DNA of 64,000 nucleotides from CAVUPF01 sp963777915 (GCA_963777915.1 CAVZSH010000005.1:1178001-1242000); one strand, 5' to 3'. Numbered from the stretch's first letter, positions 7,223 through 17,134 are shown. Numbers and translations are program-made. Notes: a model not told the origin generated them from the sequence alone.

Positions 7223-7648
7223 TCAGGCGAAGGTCCAGAGCCTGTTGCCGAGGAAGTTGAACGGCATCGCGACGGCGACTGCGATCGCCTGGGCGGAGAG
7301 GTCGCCCATGTGGGCGCCGGCGACCAGCGCCTCAAGGACAACAAGGTTGATCGCCAGCGAGGCCAGGCTGACCGCGAAGAAGCGAAAGACCTGGAAAGCC
7401 GGGTGGCTTTCGCCCGGGCCGAAGGTCCAGTAGCGGTTCCAGAGGAAGTTGTTGGTAACGGCTACGCAGAAGGCGCCGATCGCGGCGATCGCGTGGTGTA
7501 CGCCGAGGTTGTCGACCAAGACGGCGAAAATGGCGAGATTGATCAGGTAGCCGGAAACGCCGACGATTCCGAACTTGAGCAACTGCCACCAGTTTGCGGG
7601 GTGCCGGGCAGCTGCCCCCAGCCGATAGGCGAGTTCCGAGGCGCTCAT
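7223..7648 (-). CDS. GtrA-family membrane protein
   Basis: A 141-residue protein with four predicted membrane helices and the two family repeats NRYWTFGPG and NRLWTFA, each ending a hydrophobic pair. GtrA-like proteins help move polyprenyl-phosphate-linked sugars across the membrane for cell-wall or O-antigen modification. Its start overlaps the stop of the upstream glycosyltransferase by four bases (ATGA). That coupling fits a flippase plus GT-C transferase unit that decorates an extracytoplasmic polymer. Confidence 0.88.
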   Translation of the reverse strand: MSASELAYRLGAAARHPANWWQLLKFGIVGVSGYLINLAIFAVLVDNLGVHHAIAAIGAFCVAVTNNFLWNRYWTFGPGESHPAFQVFRFFAVSLASLAINLVVLEALVAGAHMGDLSAQAIAVAVAMPFNFLGNRLWTFA

Positions 7649-9252
7649 CGTCGTACCTGCCCACCAGCTCCGCCGAGGGGCACCGAGCCCAGCGAGCCTC
7701 CGTCCAGGGCAGCGTAGCGCGGCACCGTCGCCTGCGCCGGGAGCCCGTCGATCAGGATCGCATTGCGCCCAAAGCCCGTCGAGAGGTGATATAGGCGGTG
7801 GAATGAGACTGTAATCGGTCGATTCGACACGTAGCGGCTAAGCGTAATACGCGCGGTCTTGACGCGCTCGGCGAGGCGAAAGGGGGGCGGCAGGTAGACG
7901 GACTGCAACCCCGAAGCGAGCGGCTTGCTGAGAATGTCGACCTCCTTGACCTGCTGCTTGCCCGCCGAAAACCGCTGGGCGCCGTCTCCCAGGTAGTAGT
8001 CGACCGTGTCGACGCCGACTTTCCAGGTGACGATCGCCCGCGGCACGTGCGCCGGGCCGACCCGTTCGACCATCGTGCGAAAGTCAAGCCTCTGCAAGCT
8101 CGGGGTCTGGGTGACGAGAATGTCGAAGACCAGCCAGTAGGCACAGAGCGCCACCGCGAGGCCCAGCCCGACCCGGCGCGCCCCGCTGGCGGCGAACCCG
8201 ATCGACGCGACGACGCCAAGTGGGACAAGGGCCGGCAGCAGGTTGCGAGACTCGATGTAGTCCTTGCCGACCAGGGCAGCGGCTAGCGGCAACAGCAAGA
8301 CCCCCGCCCCAACGGCGGCGGCGACCGCCGCCCCACGCTTCTCCCGCGGCGTTCCGCGCATCACAACAAGGAGGAACGCGAGACCGATCAGCAAGGCCGG
8401 GATCAGGGCGTAATGGATCCGCGGCGGCTCCGCGATCACATTGCCGGTCTCTCCAATAAGGAAGGCAACCCCGCTTTCCCAGAGACGAGTGGGCAGCGGT
8501 GTGTGGTGGATCCAGCCGATGTGTTCCGGATTGGCCTGGATCAAGATCAGAGGCACAAGCGCCAGCCCTACTACAGCGACGCCGGCAACCGGCGGAACGA
8601 CGCGGCGCCAGCTCGAGCGAAACGCGATCAGCAGCCAGGCAGCCTCGACCGACACGGCGAAGAAGGCGAAGTAGTGGCTACAAAGTGCCAGCGCCGAGGT
8701 CAACGCCCAGAGGACCAGGTCGCGGCTTTCCCGGGTGCGCAACGCCCTCGCAAAGAACAGCAGGGACAGTGCAGCGAAGAAAACCAGCAGGGCGTAGCCG
8801 CGAGCCTCCTGCGAGTACCAGATCAGCATCGGGCTGACTGCGACGAGCGCGGCGGTGATGAAGCCGGCGCGCCTCCCCGAGAGCTCCCGCCCGATCAAGT
8901 AGGCGATCGGAATGGTGGCCGCCCCGAACAGCGCCGAGAACGAGCGCAAGCCGACTTCTCCAACCCCGAACACCTTCGCCCACCCCCAAGCGAGCACGTA
9001 ATAAAGCGGTGGGTTTGACTCACTTGTCCTGACCTCATGCAGCATGTGGCCGAAGCTGCCGGGAATTACCCGCGCCGCGGTGATCACCTCATCGTGGTGG
9101 TAGCTCTGCAGCCCGAGGGTCGAGAAGCGGATCGCGACGCCGAGCGCGGTCAGCCCAGCGACGACCCACAGGACAGTCGAGCGAGCAGGCGCTGTGCGCT
9201 GGGTGTCCGTGCCGATTGCGGCAGCCGGAACGGTGGCTGCGGAGGTTTCCAC
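7645..9252 (-). CDS. GT-C glycosyltransferase, family 39-like
   Basis: A 535-residue integral membrane protein with about ten hydrophobic helices in the first 380 residues. The first periplasmic loop has the acidic pair YHHDEVITA expected of GT-C enzymes that use polyprenyl-phosphate sugars, followed by SESNPPLYYVLAWGW, a typical PMT/ArnT-like segment. The C-terminal 150 residues form a soluble external domain. It starts at GTG 9252 and is coupled to gtrA downstream. Acceptor and sugar are unknown. Confidence 0.83.
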   Translation of the reverse strand: METSAATVPAAAIGTDTQRTAPARSTVLWVVAGLTALGVAIRFSTLGLQSYHHDEVITAARVIPGSFGHMLHEVRTSESNPPLYYVLAWGWAKVFGVGEVGLRSFSALFGAATIPIAYLIGRELSGRRAGFITAALVAVSPMLIWYSQEARGYALLVFFAALSLLFFARALRTRESRDLVLWALTSALALCSHYFAFFAVSVEAAWLLIAFRSSWRRVVPPVAGVAVVGLALVPLILIQANPEHIGWIHHTPLPTRLWESGVAFLIGETGNVIAEPPRIHYALIPALLIGLAFLLVVMRGTPREKRGAAVAAAVGAGVLLLPLAAALVGKDYIESRNLLPALVPLGVVASIGFAASGARRVGLGLAVALCAYWLVFDILVTQTPSLQRLDFRTMVERVGPAHVPRAIVTWKVGVDTVDYYLGDGAQRFSAGKQQVKEVDILSKPLASGLQSVYLPPPFRLAERVKTARITLSRYVSNRPITVSFHRLYHLSTGFGRNAILIDGLPAQATVPRYAALDGGSLGSVPLGGAGGQVRR

Positions 9253-9332
9253 GTGGCTAGAGATTCGACGGAGTTGGTTAGGTGGCCTTCAAGGGCGGGT
9301 AAAGCAAGGATAAAGCGCACGGGCGACCGACC

Positions 9333-11792
9333 TCATGGCGTGCAGGCGTTCTTCGGCATCCGCCGGCCCGGGGCGAATGATGGGGGCGCGTCGGCGACGG
9401 AGCTGCCCCACCTGCGGTTGGGGCTCGGGCCGAGCTGGAAGGCGACGCGGCTGCCGCCGGCGAGCGTGCAATAAGTCATCCAGGGCTTCCCGTAGACGTG
9501 GCCGTTGAGTTGGACTTCGCGCACGTATGGGGTGCTCGACGGGCTGAGGCCGATTTTGCGCGGTTTCGGCGGCTTGCCGTGCTTTTTACCCTGCTGGGGC
9601 GTCGGCTTGACGAATCTGTAGGCGCTGGCGGTAATCACCGCGTGCCTGTGGTTCGGCATTGCGATCGAGGCCCGTCCGAACATCGGGCTGGCGATCGCCA
9701 GCAGCCCCACTCCAGGCACCTCCGGGTAGAGGCCGAGCGCCCCAAACACGTACCAGGCTGACATTGTGCCGAGGTCATCGTTGCCGGGCCAGCCACCCGG
9801 CCTAGTGCTGTAGAGGCTGCGCAGGGCCCGGCGCACCGTTTCCTGGGTGCGGTAGGGAAGCTGCGCCCAGTCATAGAGCCAGGGAGTCTGGAGGGTCGGC
9901 TCGTTGCCGAGCAGGGCGTGTTCGGTATGAGCGTTGCCATTCAGTTCGCGCAGGAAGTAGTCGAGCCTCGATGCCGCTTTGGCCGGCCCGCCCATCTCGC
10001 TGAAGAGGCCGGCGGGGTCCTGGGGCACCATCCAGGTGTACTGGTAGGCGTCCCCCTCGACGAACCCTTCTCCTTCGAGGGGGTTGTAGGAGCTGGGGAA
10101 TTCGCCGTCGGCATAGCGCGGCTCTATCAGGCCGCTAGTCGGGTCATAGAGCAATCGCCAGTTGCCCGAGCGGCGCATAAAGGCGCCGTAGGCGGGGCGA
10201 TCGTGCAGGACGCGGGCTGCGAACTGGGCGATCGCGAAGTCATCGACGTCGTACTCGAGCGTCGTCGACGCAGTCCCCCAGACGTCTTCGGGGTTGCCGT
10301 TGATCGAGTCCGAGTTGCTGGTGTGGGAATCGATGTCGAAGGGGACGTAGCCGAGCGCCTCATAGGGGCCGAGACCCTGGCGCTCGACGTAGGAGCCGTT
10401 GGGGCTCTGACACGGCTGGGTCGCCCCCTTGACCATCGCTCTCAGCGCCGCAGGGCGGTTGAAGCCTCCGGCGCCGAAGGCCGCGGCCGAGGCGATGATC
10501 GGGTCCGCGGAGTCACCGACCATCGTCATGCTCTGCCCGTTGGCGTAGGGCCAGCGCGGCAGGCAACCACTCTGGGCGGCGTCGACCAGCAGCGAGCGGA
10601 CCATGTCTGCGGCGCGTTCGGGTTCAAGCATCGAGAGCAGCTGGATCTCAGTCCGATAGATGTCCCAGCCGGAGAAGTCCGCGTACTGGGTGCGGCCGCC
10701 GGTGTTGTGGACCTGCCCGTCCATCCCGAGGTAGTCGCCGTTGACGTCGTTGAAGGTCCGCGGCGCAATGAAGACGTGGTAGAGCGCGGTGTAGAACATG
10801 TTGATCAGGCGGGGGGGGCCGCCGCTGACCTGGATCCGCCCCAAGGCCGTGTTCCAGGTGCGTTCGGCGCGCTTCTCTACCGCGCCGAAGGCGAGGCCGG
10901 GGTCTTCCGCCGCGAGGTTGGCGCGGGCGTCTTCGACGCTGACGAAGGAGACGCCTACCCGGGTCAGCACGACCGGGTTTGCGGTGGTTTCGAATGTCGC
11001 GTAGGCGCCGGCGGCGGCCGTCGTCGCCGGATTGCTCGCAGGCGTCTGGCTGTCGGCGGCCGAGGTCGAGCCGGGGCTGAGCGTGTTGCGCTGCCAGGTG
11101 CCATAGGCGGCGAAGGGACGGCTGAAGAGCGCCGCGAAGTAGACCTTATAGCGGGGCCGCTGGCCGCAGAACAAGCCGCTGGAGGCGGTGCCATCGATTT
11201 CGCGCCCGTCGGGATTGATCTGCACGCTCGCGTAGTCATCGGGCTGGGCGCTACCGCCGGCGTTGATCAGGATGCTTGAGTGCGGGCTCGCGGGGAAGGA
11301 GAAACGGGCCATGCCGGTCCGAGTCGTCGCGGTCAATTCCGTGTCGATCCCCCCTTCCCCGTTCACCGGATTGAGGCGCATCGAGTAGTAACCGGGCCGG
11401 GCCTGCTCGCCGGAATGGGAGAAGCTCGGCTGGAACTGCGTGGCGAGGGAGGAGCCGCTACCCGCGGGCGAGGATTCGATCGGCTCGGTCGTGGGCAGGA
11501 AGGGAAAGTCGCCATAGAGAGCACAGCCGGCGCCGCTGAGTTGGGTGAGGCTGAACCCCTTGAGGTGATTGTCTCGGTAGTCATAGCCGCCGACCCCGTT
11601 TTCGGGACTCGTGTCGGGGCTCCACTGCACCATCCCGAAGGGGACGGTGGCGCCGGGGAAGTTGTGACCGCTGCCATAGGTATTCGCACCCGGCTTGGTG
11701 CCGGCGAAGAGCTTCACGTGATCGGCCAAGCCCTGGGCGGACGCGGAGGGAGCCGCGACAGCCAGAAGAAGCGCAAGGCCGGCGCCGAGCAT
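9333..11792 (-). CDS. Secreted GH92 alpha-mannosidase
   Basis: An 819-residue exported glycoside hydrolase. The signal peptide MLGAGLALLLAVAAPSASAQ is followed at once by the family hallmark SGHNFPGATVPFGMVQWSPD. The (alpha/alpha)6 domain carries the catalytic region EGDAYQYTWMVPQD, with the likely general acid glutamate, and GNDDLGTMSAWYVFGALGLY, with the likely base aspartate. GH92 enzymes are calcium-dependent exo-acting alpha-mannosidases that invert configuration, used to trim mannans or glycoproteins outside the cell. Start ATG 11792 puts the signal peptide at the N-terminus. It is divergent from the exported protein gene at 11929. Confidence 0.92.
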   Translation of the reverse strand: MLGAGLALLLAVAAPSASAQGLADHVKLFAGTKPGANTYGSGHNFPGATVPFGMVQWSPDTSPENGVGGYDYRDNHLKGFSLTQLSGAGCALYGDFPFLPTTEPIESSPAGSGSSLATQFQPSFSHSGEQARPGYYSMRLNPVNGEGGIDTELTATTRTGMARFSFPASPHSSILINAGGSAQPDDYASVQINPDGREIDGTASSGLFCGQRPRYKVYFAALFSRPFAAYGTWQRNTLSPGSTSAADSQTPASNPATTAAAGAYATFETTANPVVLTRVGVSFVSVEDARANLAAEDPGLAFGAVEKRAERTWNTALGRIQVSGGPPRLINMFYTALYHVFIAPRTFNDVNGDYLGMDGQVHNTGGRTQYADFSGWDIYRTEIQLLSMLEPERAADMVRSLLVDAAQSGCLPRWPYANGQSMTMVGDSADPIIASAAAFGAGGFNRPAALRAMVKGATQPCQSPNGSYVERQGLGPYEALGYVPFDIDSHTSNSDSINGNPEDVWGTASTTLEYDVDDFAIAQFAARVLHDRPAYGAFMRRSGNWRLLYDPTSGLIEPRYADGEFPSSYNPLEGEGFVEGDAYQYTWMVPQDPAGLFSEMGGPAKAASRLDYFLRELNGNAHTEHALLGNEPTLQTPWLYDWAQLPYRTQETVRRALRSLYSTRPGGWPGNDDLGTMSAWYVFGALGLYPEVPGVGLLAIASPMFGRASIAMPNHRHAVITASAYRFVKPTPQQGKKHGKPPKPRKIGLSPSSTPYVREVQLNGHVYGKPWMTYCTLAGGSRVAFQLGPSPNRRWGSSVADAPPSFAPGRRMPKNACTP

Positions 11793-11928
11793 GGGGATCT
11801 TGGTCTTGAGGATCGTCGGCCTGCTCTTTCGGGATGGGGGCTCGCTACGCCGCGGAGATGCCAGACACGTTAGTCGGCGTCCCTGAGGTCAACACGGCGA
11901 CCCGCGTCAGAGAGCGGCCGGGCGCGTA

Positions 11929-12609
11929 ATGTTCCCCCACTCTATGCGGGGCAGAATCACCATCCTCGCGGTCGCCCTTGTGGTGGCCGTCGCGCTCATC
12001 GCCGTGCTCACATCCGGCGGCGGTGGCAACAGCGCCCTGAAGCAACTTCACCAGCGGCTTCCCCAGCACAAGCTCCCTCCGATCCCCGGCGCTCCAAGCG
12101 TCGGCGTGATATCGCCACGCAACGGCGAGCGTCAGACCAATGGCGCGGTCATCGTTCGCGTGGCGATCGACAACTTCAGCCTCTCCCCCCAGCAATTCGG
12201 CCGCGAGCCCGAGCTGGACGAGGGCCATATCCGCTTCCAGCTACACCGGGTCCCCAACTGCGTTGGGGCTAAACGGCTTCGCCAGGCGCTGAAGAACCCG
12301 CTCGGCAGCGGCAGGCTGCTGGGGGCCTCCTATGACTACCCGCGGTACTCGGGACCCAACGGAGTCCTCGCCGAACGGCTTCACGTCGCCGGCAGCTACT
12401 CGCCCGCGACGCGGCCGGTGATCTACTACCACAACCTGCCGCCGGGCTTCTACCACATCGTCATCAGCCTGGCCAATAACAACGGGACGATGACGCCCTT
12501 CCACGGTGTCACAAACTTCGAGATCCTGGCCCCGCCCGGCCAGGGCGGGATTAGCCCATGCAAGAAGGGGATGGTCGCCAGCGCCAGGGCAGCGGCGGCG
12601 CTCGAATAG
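11929..12609 (+). CDS. Exported or membrane-anchored hypothetical protein
   Basis: A 226-residue protein with one N-terminal hydrophobic segment (ITILAVALVVAVALIAVLTS) followed by a low-complexity linker and an extracytoplasmic beta-rich domain (VGVISPRNGERQTNGAVIVR, EGHIRFQLHRVPNC, VIYYHNLPPGFYHIVISLAN). The two cysteines NCVG and SPCKKG could form a disulfide. No family is recognised with confidence, although the layout is like small copper- or ligand-binding exported domains. ATG 11944 (MRGRITIL) is an equally good start. The gene precedes the ABC exporter pair on the same strand. Confidence 0.7.
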   Translation: MFPHSMRGRITILAVALVVAVALIAVLTSGGGGNSALKQLHQRLPQHKLPPIPGAPSVGVISPRNGERQTNGAVIVRVAIDNFSLSPQQFGREPELDEGHIRFQLHRVPNCVGAKRLRQALKNPLGSGRLLGASYDYPRYSGPNGVLAERLHVAGSYSPATRPVIYYHNLPPGFYHIVISLANNNGTMTPFHGVTNFEILAPPGQGGISPCKKGMVASARAAAALE

Positions 12610-12623
12610 GCGCACGCACCGAA

Positions 12624-12640
12624 GACCGGCGCCGCCGGTC
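12624..12640 (+). terminator. GC hairpin downstream of exported-protein gene
   Basis: GACCGGC and GCCGGTC pair perfectly around a three-base loop, 15 bases after the stop codon of the preceding gene. There is no T-run after it, so it would be a weak or factor-assisted terminator at best. Confidence 0.3.
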
Positions 12641-12681
12641 CGTGTCTCGGGACCAATACTTCACTTTGTATAGTGAGGTCG

Positions 12682-14451
12682 ATGGGGAATTACCGCCGCC
12701 TGATGGGCTTCCTGCGCCCCTACCGCCGCGAGCTTTGGGGGTCGCTGGTTTTTGCCTGGCTGGCGACGGGGATATCCGTGCTCATTCCATTGCTGATCGG
12801 CCGGGCGGTAAACGCGATCCAAAGCCTCAACAAGACCGACCTTCTCCCGCTCGCGCTGGCGATCGTCGGGGCGAGCGTGCTGAGGATGGGGCTGACCATG
12901 GTGAGACGGCTGGTCGCCGGCAAGGTCTCTCTCGCGGTCGAATTCGACTTGCGCCAGCTCTTCTACGCGCACCTTCAGCGACTGGAGCTGGGCTTCTTCG
13001 ACTCCCAGCAGACCGGACAGCTGATGTCGCGCGCGACCGTCGACCTTCAGTCGATCCGCTTCTTCCTCGGCTATGGCCTGATTTTCATCACCCAGGCCCT
13101 GCTGACGATCACCCTGGCCAGCGTTGTGATGATTGTGATCAAGCCCTGGCTGGCGCTGATCGCACTGGCGCCGGCGCCACTCGTCGTCTTCACCGCCTCT
13201 CGCTACAACCGCGTCTCCCGCCCAGCGCTACAGGAGGTGCAACAGCGGATCGCTGAGCTGACCGCGGAGGCCGAGGAGAACATCTCCGGCATCCGCATCG
13301 TCAAGGCGTTCGCCCGCGAGGAATACCAGCTTCATCGCTTCCGGAAGGCTGTCACCCGGGTCTTTGACCAGAGCATCTACTCGACCCGGCTGCAGGCTTT
13401 CTTCTCGCCCTTAATCGGGCTGCTGCCGCAGGTCGGCGTCGCGCTTGTACTGCTGATTGGGGGCCGTGAGGTGATCGCCGGCAACCTCAGCCTCGGCAAC
13501 TTCGCGGCCTTCTATATCTATCTGGGGATGCTCGCCGGGCCGATGCGGATGCTCGGCGTCACGATGGCGATGGCGCAGCGCGCGGTCGCCTCGGGCAACC
13601 GGATGTTCGAAATCCTCGACCGCGACCCAGCGATCGAGAGCCCGCCCGACGCACCCGCTCTGCCAGAGGGCGGCGGTGAGGTGGAAATGCGCGGGGTGAC
13701 GCTGCGCTACGACGGCGCCGCGCCCGCCTTGACCGACGTCGACCTCCACGTCGAGGCCGGCAGGACAATAGCTCTGGTCGGTCCGTCTGGTTCGGGCAAG
13801 ACCAGCCTGGTGGCGCTAATCGCGCGGCTGTATGACCCCAGCGAGGGAGCAGTCTTGGTCGACGGTGCCGATGTGCGTGAGGTCGACGTCACATCGCTGC
13901 GCTCTGAGATCGCCTTCGTCGCCGACGACAGCTTCCTCTTCACCGCGAGCGTCGCCGAGAACATCGCCTACGCCCATCCCGAGGCCACCCGCGAACAGGT
14001 CGAAGCGGCGGCTCGACGCGCCCAGGCCGACAGCTTCATCCGCGGGCTGCCCGATGGCTATGAGACAAGGGTGGGTGAGCGCGGTCTGACGCTTTCGGGC
14101 GGCCAGCGCCAGCGCATTGCGATAGCCCGCGCCCTGCTTGCCGACCCCCGAATCCTGATCCTCGACGATGCCACTTCCTCGGTAGACGCTCAAACCGAGG
14201 CAGCGATCAAGACCGGCTTGCAGGAGGCGATGGCGGGACGCACCACATTCATCATCGCCCACCGGCTATCGACCGTGTCGCTGGCCGATGAGGTGGTCGC
14301 GATCGACGGCGGGCGGATCGTCGATCGCGGCACACATGAGGAGCTGCTGGAGCGTTGCGGCTTCTACGTCGAGATCGCCGAGCATGGCCTTGCCGACTCC
14401 GTCTTCCTGCAGCGGGACCTCGAGCAAAGAGAGCCACTGGCCCAACTGTGA
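12682..14451 (+). CDS. ABC exporter subunit with degenerate ATP site
   Basis: A half-transporter of about 589 residues: a six-helix exporter domain (residues 1-320) and a nucleotide-binding domain. Visible motifs are Walker A GPSGSGKTS, signature LSGGQ, Walker B LILDDATSSVD and H-loop IAHRLS. The catalytic glutamate after Walker B is aspartate (DD instead of DE), and the Q-loop reads FVADDSFLF where its partner has VPQEGFLF. Both changes mark the non-hydrolysing site of heterodimeric exporters such as TM287/288. ATG 12682 (MGNYRRLMGFL) is preferred over GTG 12673. It is coupled to its partner by a GTGA overlap. Substrate unknown, probably lipids or drugs. Confidence 0.9.
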   Translation: MGNYRRLMGFLRPYRRELWGSLVFAWLATGISVLIPLLIGRAVNAIQSLNKTDLLPLALAIVGASVLRMGLTMVRRLVAGKVSLAVEFDLRQLFYAHLQRLELGFFDSQQTGQLMSRATVDLQSIRFFLGYGLIFITQALLTITLASVVMIVIKPWLALIALAPAPLVVFTASRYNRVSRPALQEVQQRIAELTAEAEENISGIRIVKAFAREEYQLHRFRKAVTRVFDQSIYSTRLQAFFSPLIGLLPQVGVALVLLIGGREVIAGNLSLGNFAAFYIYLGMLAGPMRMLGVTMAMAQRAVASGNRMFEILDRDPAIESPPDAPALPEGGGEVEMRGVTLRYDGAAPALTDVDLHVEAGRTIALVGPSGSGKTSLVALIARLYDPSEGAVLVDGADVREVDVTSLRSEIAFVADDSFLFTASVAENIAYAHPEATREQVEAAARRAQADSFIRGLPDGYETRVGERGLTLSGGQRQRIAIARALLADPRILILDDATSSVDAQTEAAIKTGLQEAMAGRTTFIIAHRLSTVSLADEVVAIDGGRIVDRGTHEELLERCGFYVEIAEHGLADSVFLQRDLEQREPLAQL

Positions 14452-16373
14452 GCGGGCGCGAGGAGATCCGAGCAGAGGAGGAGATGGAGGCCGAGGAGGC
14501 CGCCTACTCGCCGGACCCCAACCGGTTCCGGGAGGTCTTCCTGCTCTTCTCGGCGCTCTGGCGGCTCCTCCGCGGCCAGGACCAGCGGGCCCGCAAGGTG
14601 CGCTGGATGATCGGCCTGCTGCGCCCCTACCGCGGGCGGATGACGCTGATGTTCATCGCCCTGCTGATCGAGACCGGGGCCGGCCTCGTCCCCCCTTACC
14701 TCGCCGGCCGGGCAGTCACCATCGTCAACTCGGCCGTCCACTCGGGGATCAAGACCGGCGACCTTGGCACGCTGGACCTGACAGTCGCCGCCTTCCTCGC
14801 CGCGGCCATGCTCTACGCGGTCGGCACCTACGCCGAGACCTACCTGGTGGGCTGGGTGGGGACCCGTGCCCTGCAGGATCTGCGCGAGCGGCTCTTCTCA
14901 CACATCCAGTCGATGTCGATCGGCTTCTTCACCCGCCGCAGCCCCGGCGTCCTGATCTCAAGGATCACGAACGACATCGAGGCGCTCAACCAGCTCGTGA
15001 CCGATGGCGTCGTGACGATGTTCTCGAGCACCTTGACCCTGGTCGGGGTGGTGGTGATCCTGCTCGCACTGGATGTGAAGCTGGCCCTGGTCACTTTCCT
15101 CACCTTCCCGCTGCTGGCGGTGGCCAGCCTCGTCTTCCGCATCGTCTCGGCGGGTGCCTACAAGGCGACCAGGGAGCGAATCGCGGCGGTGACCGCCTAC
15201 CTCCAGGAGACGTTGAGCGGTATGCGGGTCGTGCGCAGCTTCGGCCAGGAGCCACGCCACAAGGCGGTGATGACTGGCCTCAACGAGCAGAACCGGGCGA
15301 TCAACATGAAGACGGTCTACCTGAACGCCGCCTACTTCCCGGCCGTCGAAATGCTCGCCGCGGTCGGTACGGCGGTGATCCTGCTCTACGGCGGCAGCCA
15401 GGCGATCGAGGGCGCGATCGAAATCGGCGTAGTCGTCTCCTTCGTCGGCTACCTGGCGACCTTCTTCGAACCGATCCAGGAACTCTCCCAGCTCTACACG
15501 ACATACCAGCAGGGAATGGCAGCGCTGGACAAGATCTTCGACCTGCTCGAGACCGAGCCCGACATGGTCGATGCCCCGGGCGCGATCGACCCAGGGACGC
15601 TGCGCGGCGAGATCGAGATGGAGGGAGTCTCGTTCGCCTACGCCGATGACGCGCTGGAGCGGGAGGAGCGGGGTGAACAAGTCGAGTGGGCGCTGCGAGA
15701 AGTCGACCTGCACGTCCCGCCCGGCCAGACGCTTGCCCTGGTCGGGGCGACGGGAGCTGGAAAGTCGACATTCGCGAAGCTGGTGGCGCGCTTTTACGAC
15801 CCACAGGAAGGCCGGGTGCAGGTCGACGGTCACGACCTGCGCGGCGTCCAGCAGCTGGCGCTGCGTCGCCAGCTTGGGATCGTCCCTCAGGAGGGGTTCC
15901 TCTTCTCCGGCAGCGTGCGGGAGAACATCGCCTTCGGACGCCCGGAGGCTAGCCCCGAGGAAATCGGGGAGGCGATCCGCGCGGTCGGGGCGAGCGAGTT
16001 CGTCGCTGCCCTGCCGGACGGAATCGATACACAGGTCGGCGAGCGCGGCGTCCAGCTCTCGGCGGGGCAACGGCAACTTGTCGCCTTCGCCCGGGCGCTG
16101 CTGGCCGAGCCGCGCATCCTGATCCTCGACGAGGCAACCTCCAATGTCGACGTGCGGACCGAGAAGACAATCGAGCGCGGTCTCGAGCGTTTGCTGGCCG
16201 GCCGCACGGCGATCGTCATCGCCCACCGCCTCTCGACGATCCGCCGCGCCGGCAAGATCGTCGTCCTGCAAGGCGGCAGGATCGCCGAGCAGGGCACCCA
16301 CGGCGAGCTGATCGAGGCCGGCGGGCCGTACTCCCGCCTCTACGGCGCATGGGCGCAGTCCTCAGCCGCATAG
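14448..16373 (+). CDS. ABC exporter subunit, catalytic partner
   Basis: A 641-residue exporter half. An acidic N-terminal tail (EEIRAEEEMEAEEAA) precedes the six-helix domain (MIGLLRPYRGRMTLMFIALL onward). The NBD has Walker A GATGAGKST, Q-loop VPQEGFLF, signature LSAGQRQ, Walker B LILDEATSNVD with the catalytic glutamate, and H-loop IAHRLST. GTG 14448 overlaps the TGA of the upstream subunit. The canonical Walker B here plus the canonical LSGGQ of the partner make the working ATP site; the slightly altered LSAGQ faces the degenerate site, consistent with an obligate heterodimer. Confidence 0.92.
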   Translation: MSGREEIRAEEEMEAEEAAYSPDPNRFREVFLLFSALWRLLRGQDQRARKVRWMIGLLRPYRGRMTLMFIALLIETGAGLVPPYLAGRAVTIVNSAVHSGIKTGDLGTLDLTVAAFLAAAMLYAVGTYAETYLVGWVGTRALQDLRERLFSHIQSMSIGFFTRRSPGVLISRITNDIEALNQLVTDGVVTMFSSTLTLVGVVVILLALDVKLALVTFLTFPLLAVASLVFRIVSAGAYKATRERIAAVTAYLQETLSGMRVVRSFGQEPRHKAVMTGLNEQNRAINMKTVYLNAAYFPAVEMLAAVGTAVILLYGGSQAIEGAIEIGVVVSFVGYLATFFEPIQELSQLYTTYQQGMAALDKIFDLLETEPDMVDAPGAIDPGTLRGEIEMEGVSFAYADDALEREERGEQVEWALREVDLHVPPGQTLALVGATGAGKSTFAKLVARFYDPQEGRVQVDGHDLRGVQQLALRRQLGIVPQEGFLFSGSVRENIAFGRPEASPEEIGEAIRAVGASEFVAALPDGIDTQVGERGVQLSAGQRQLVAFARALLAEPRILILDEATSNVDVRTEKTIERGLERLLAGRTAIVIAHRLSTIRRAGKIVVLQGGRIAEQGTHGELIEAGGPYSRLYGAWAQSSAA

Positions 16374-16414
16374 GCTGGCTCGGCGGCGGACCCGAGTTCG
16401 GGGGCAGCTGAGTG

Positions 16415-17134
16415 CTAGCCGGGGCCGATGCCGCCGGACCCGGTGCCACCGCTAGACGAGCCGCCCCCCCCAGACGTCCCGCCGCCGGTCGCCCCCCCGG
16501 TCGCCCCCCCAGCTTCGCCGGCCCCACCGGCGCTCGGCGTCGGTTCGGCTTCTGGAGCTGCTTCTGGCGCGCTCGTCGCTTCAGGCGTGTTCGACGAGGA
16601 CGGCGTCGTCGAGCCGGGCGAGGCCGAAGGCGCCTTCGGCCCTTCGCTGCAATTCTTAAATCCATAGGCCTGCGCCGCCGTCTGGAAGGCAGTGAGCGCC
16701 GAGGTCGCGCTTGTCTCGGCGGCGCTGAGTGCGCTGCTGTCGCTCCGCTCATCGGCGAGTTTTGCTTCGCCCTCCGCCCTGGAGAGGGATTCGGCGGCGG
16801 AGATGAATTCAGAGTCGCCGCCGCCTTGAGGCGTTCCCAACCCCTTGAGGCTGCTGACCATGCCCGTGTAGATATCCGACACCTGGTCGACTTGGCTGAC
16901 CTTGCTCGCTGAGCCAGAGCTCGACGAAGAGCCGACCGAGCCGACAGCCGCATTCACCTCGGCGCAGATCGCATCGCCCTGTTTTATGTATTCAGCCTTG
17001 CTGAGCGCGGCGGGAGTCGGTGTCGACGCCGTCGTCGCCGCGGTAGACACTGTCGATCCACCCCCTCCCCCACCACAGCCGACGATGCCGAGGGCGGCAA
17101 GAGGCAACGCGAGCAGGCAGTTTCGTGGTCGCAT
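16415..17134 (-). CDS. Lipoprotein, hypothetical
   Basis: A 239-residue lipoprotein. The signal LLALPLAALGIVGC ends in a good lipobox, followed by a glycine/threonine linker. The domain has EYIKQGDAICAEVN and ends AQAYGFKNCSEG, a two-cysteine arrangement I associate with small actinobacterial lipoproteins of unknown role. The C-terminal 70 residues are low-complexity proline, alanine, serine and glycine. Start ATG 17134 (MRPRNCLLALP) is chosen over the upstream in-frame ATG because it places the signal peptide first. It converges with the ABC exporter operon. Confidence 0.75.
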   Translation of the reverse strand: MRPRNCLLALPLAALGIVGCGGGGGGSTVSTAATTASTPTPAALSKAEYIKQGDAICAEVNAAVGSVGSSSSSGSASKVSQVDQVSDIYTGMVSSLKGLGTPQGGGDSEFISAAESLSRAEGEAKLADERSDSSALSAAETSATSALTAFQTAAQAYGFKNCSEGPKAPSASPGSTTPSSSNTPEATSAPEAAPEAEPTPSAGGAGEAGGATGGATGGGTSGGGGSSSGGTGSGGIGPG

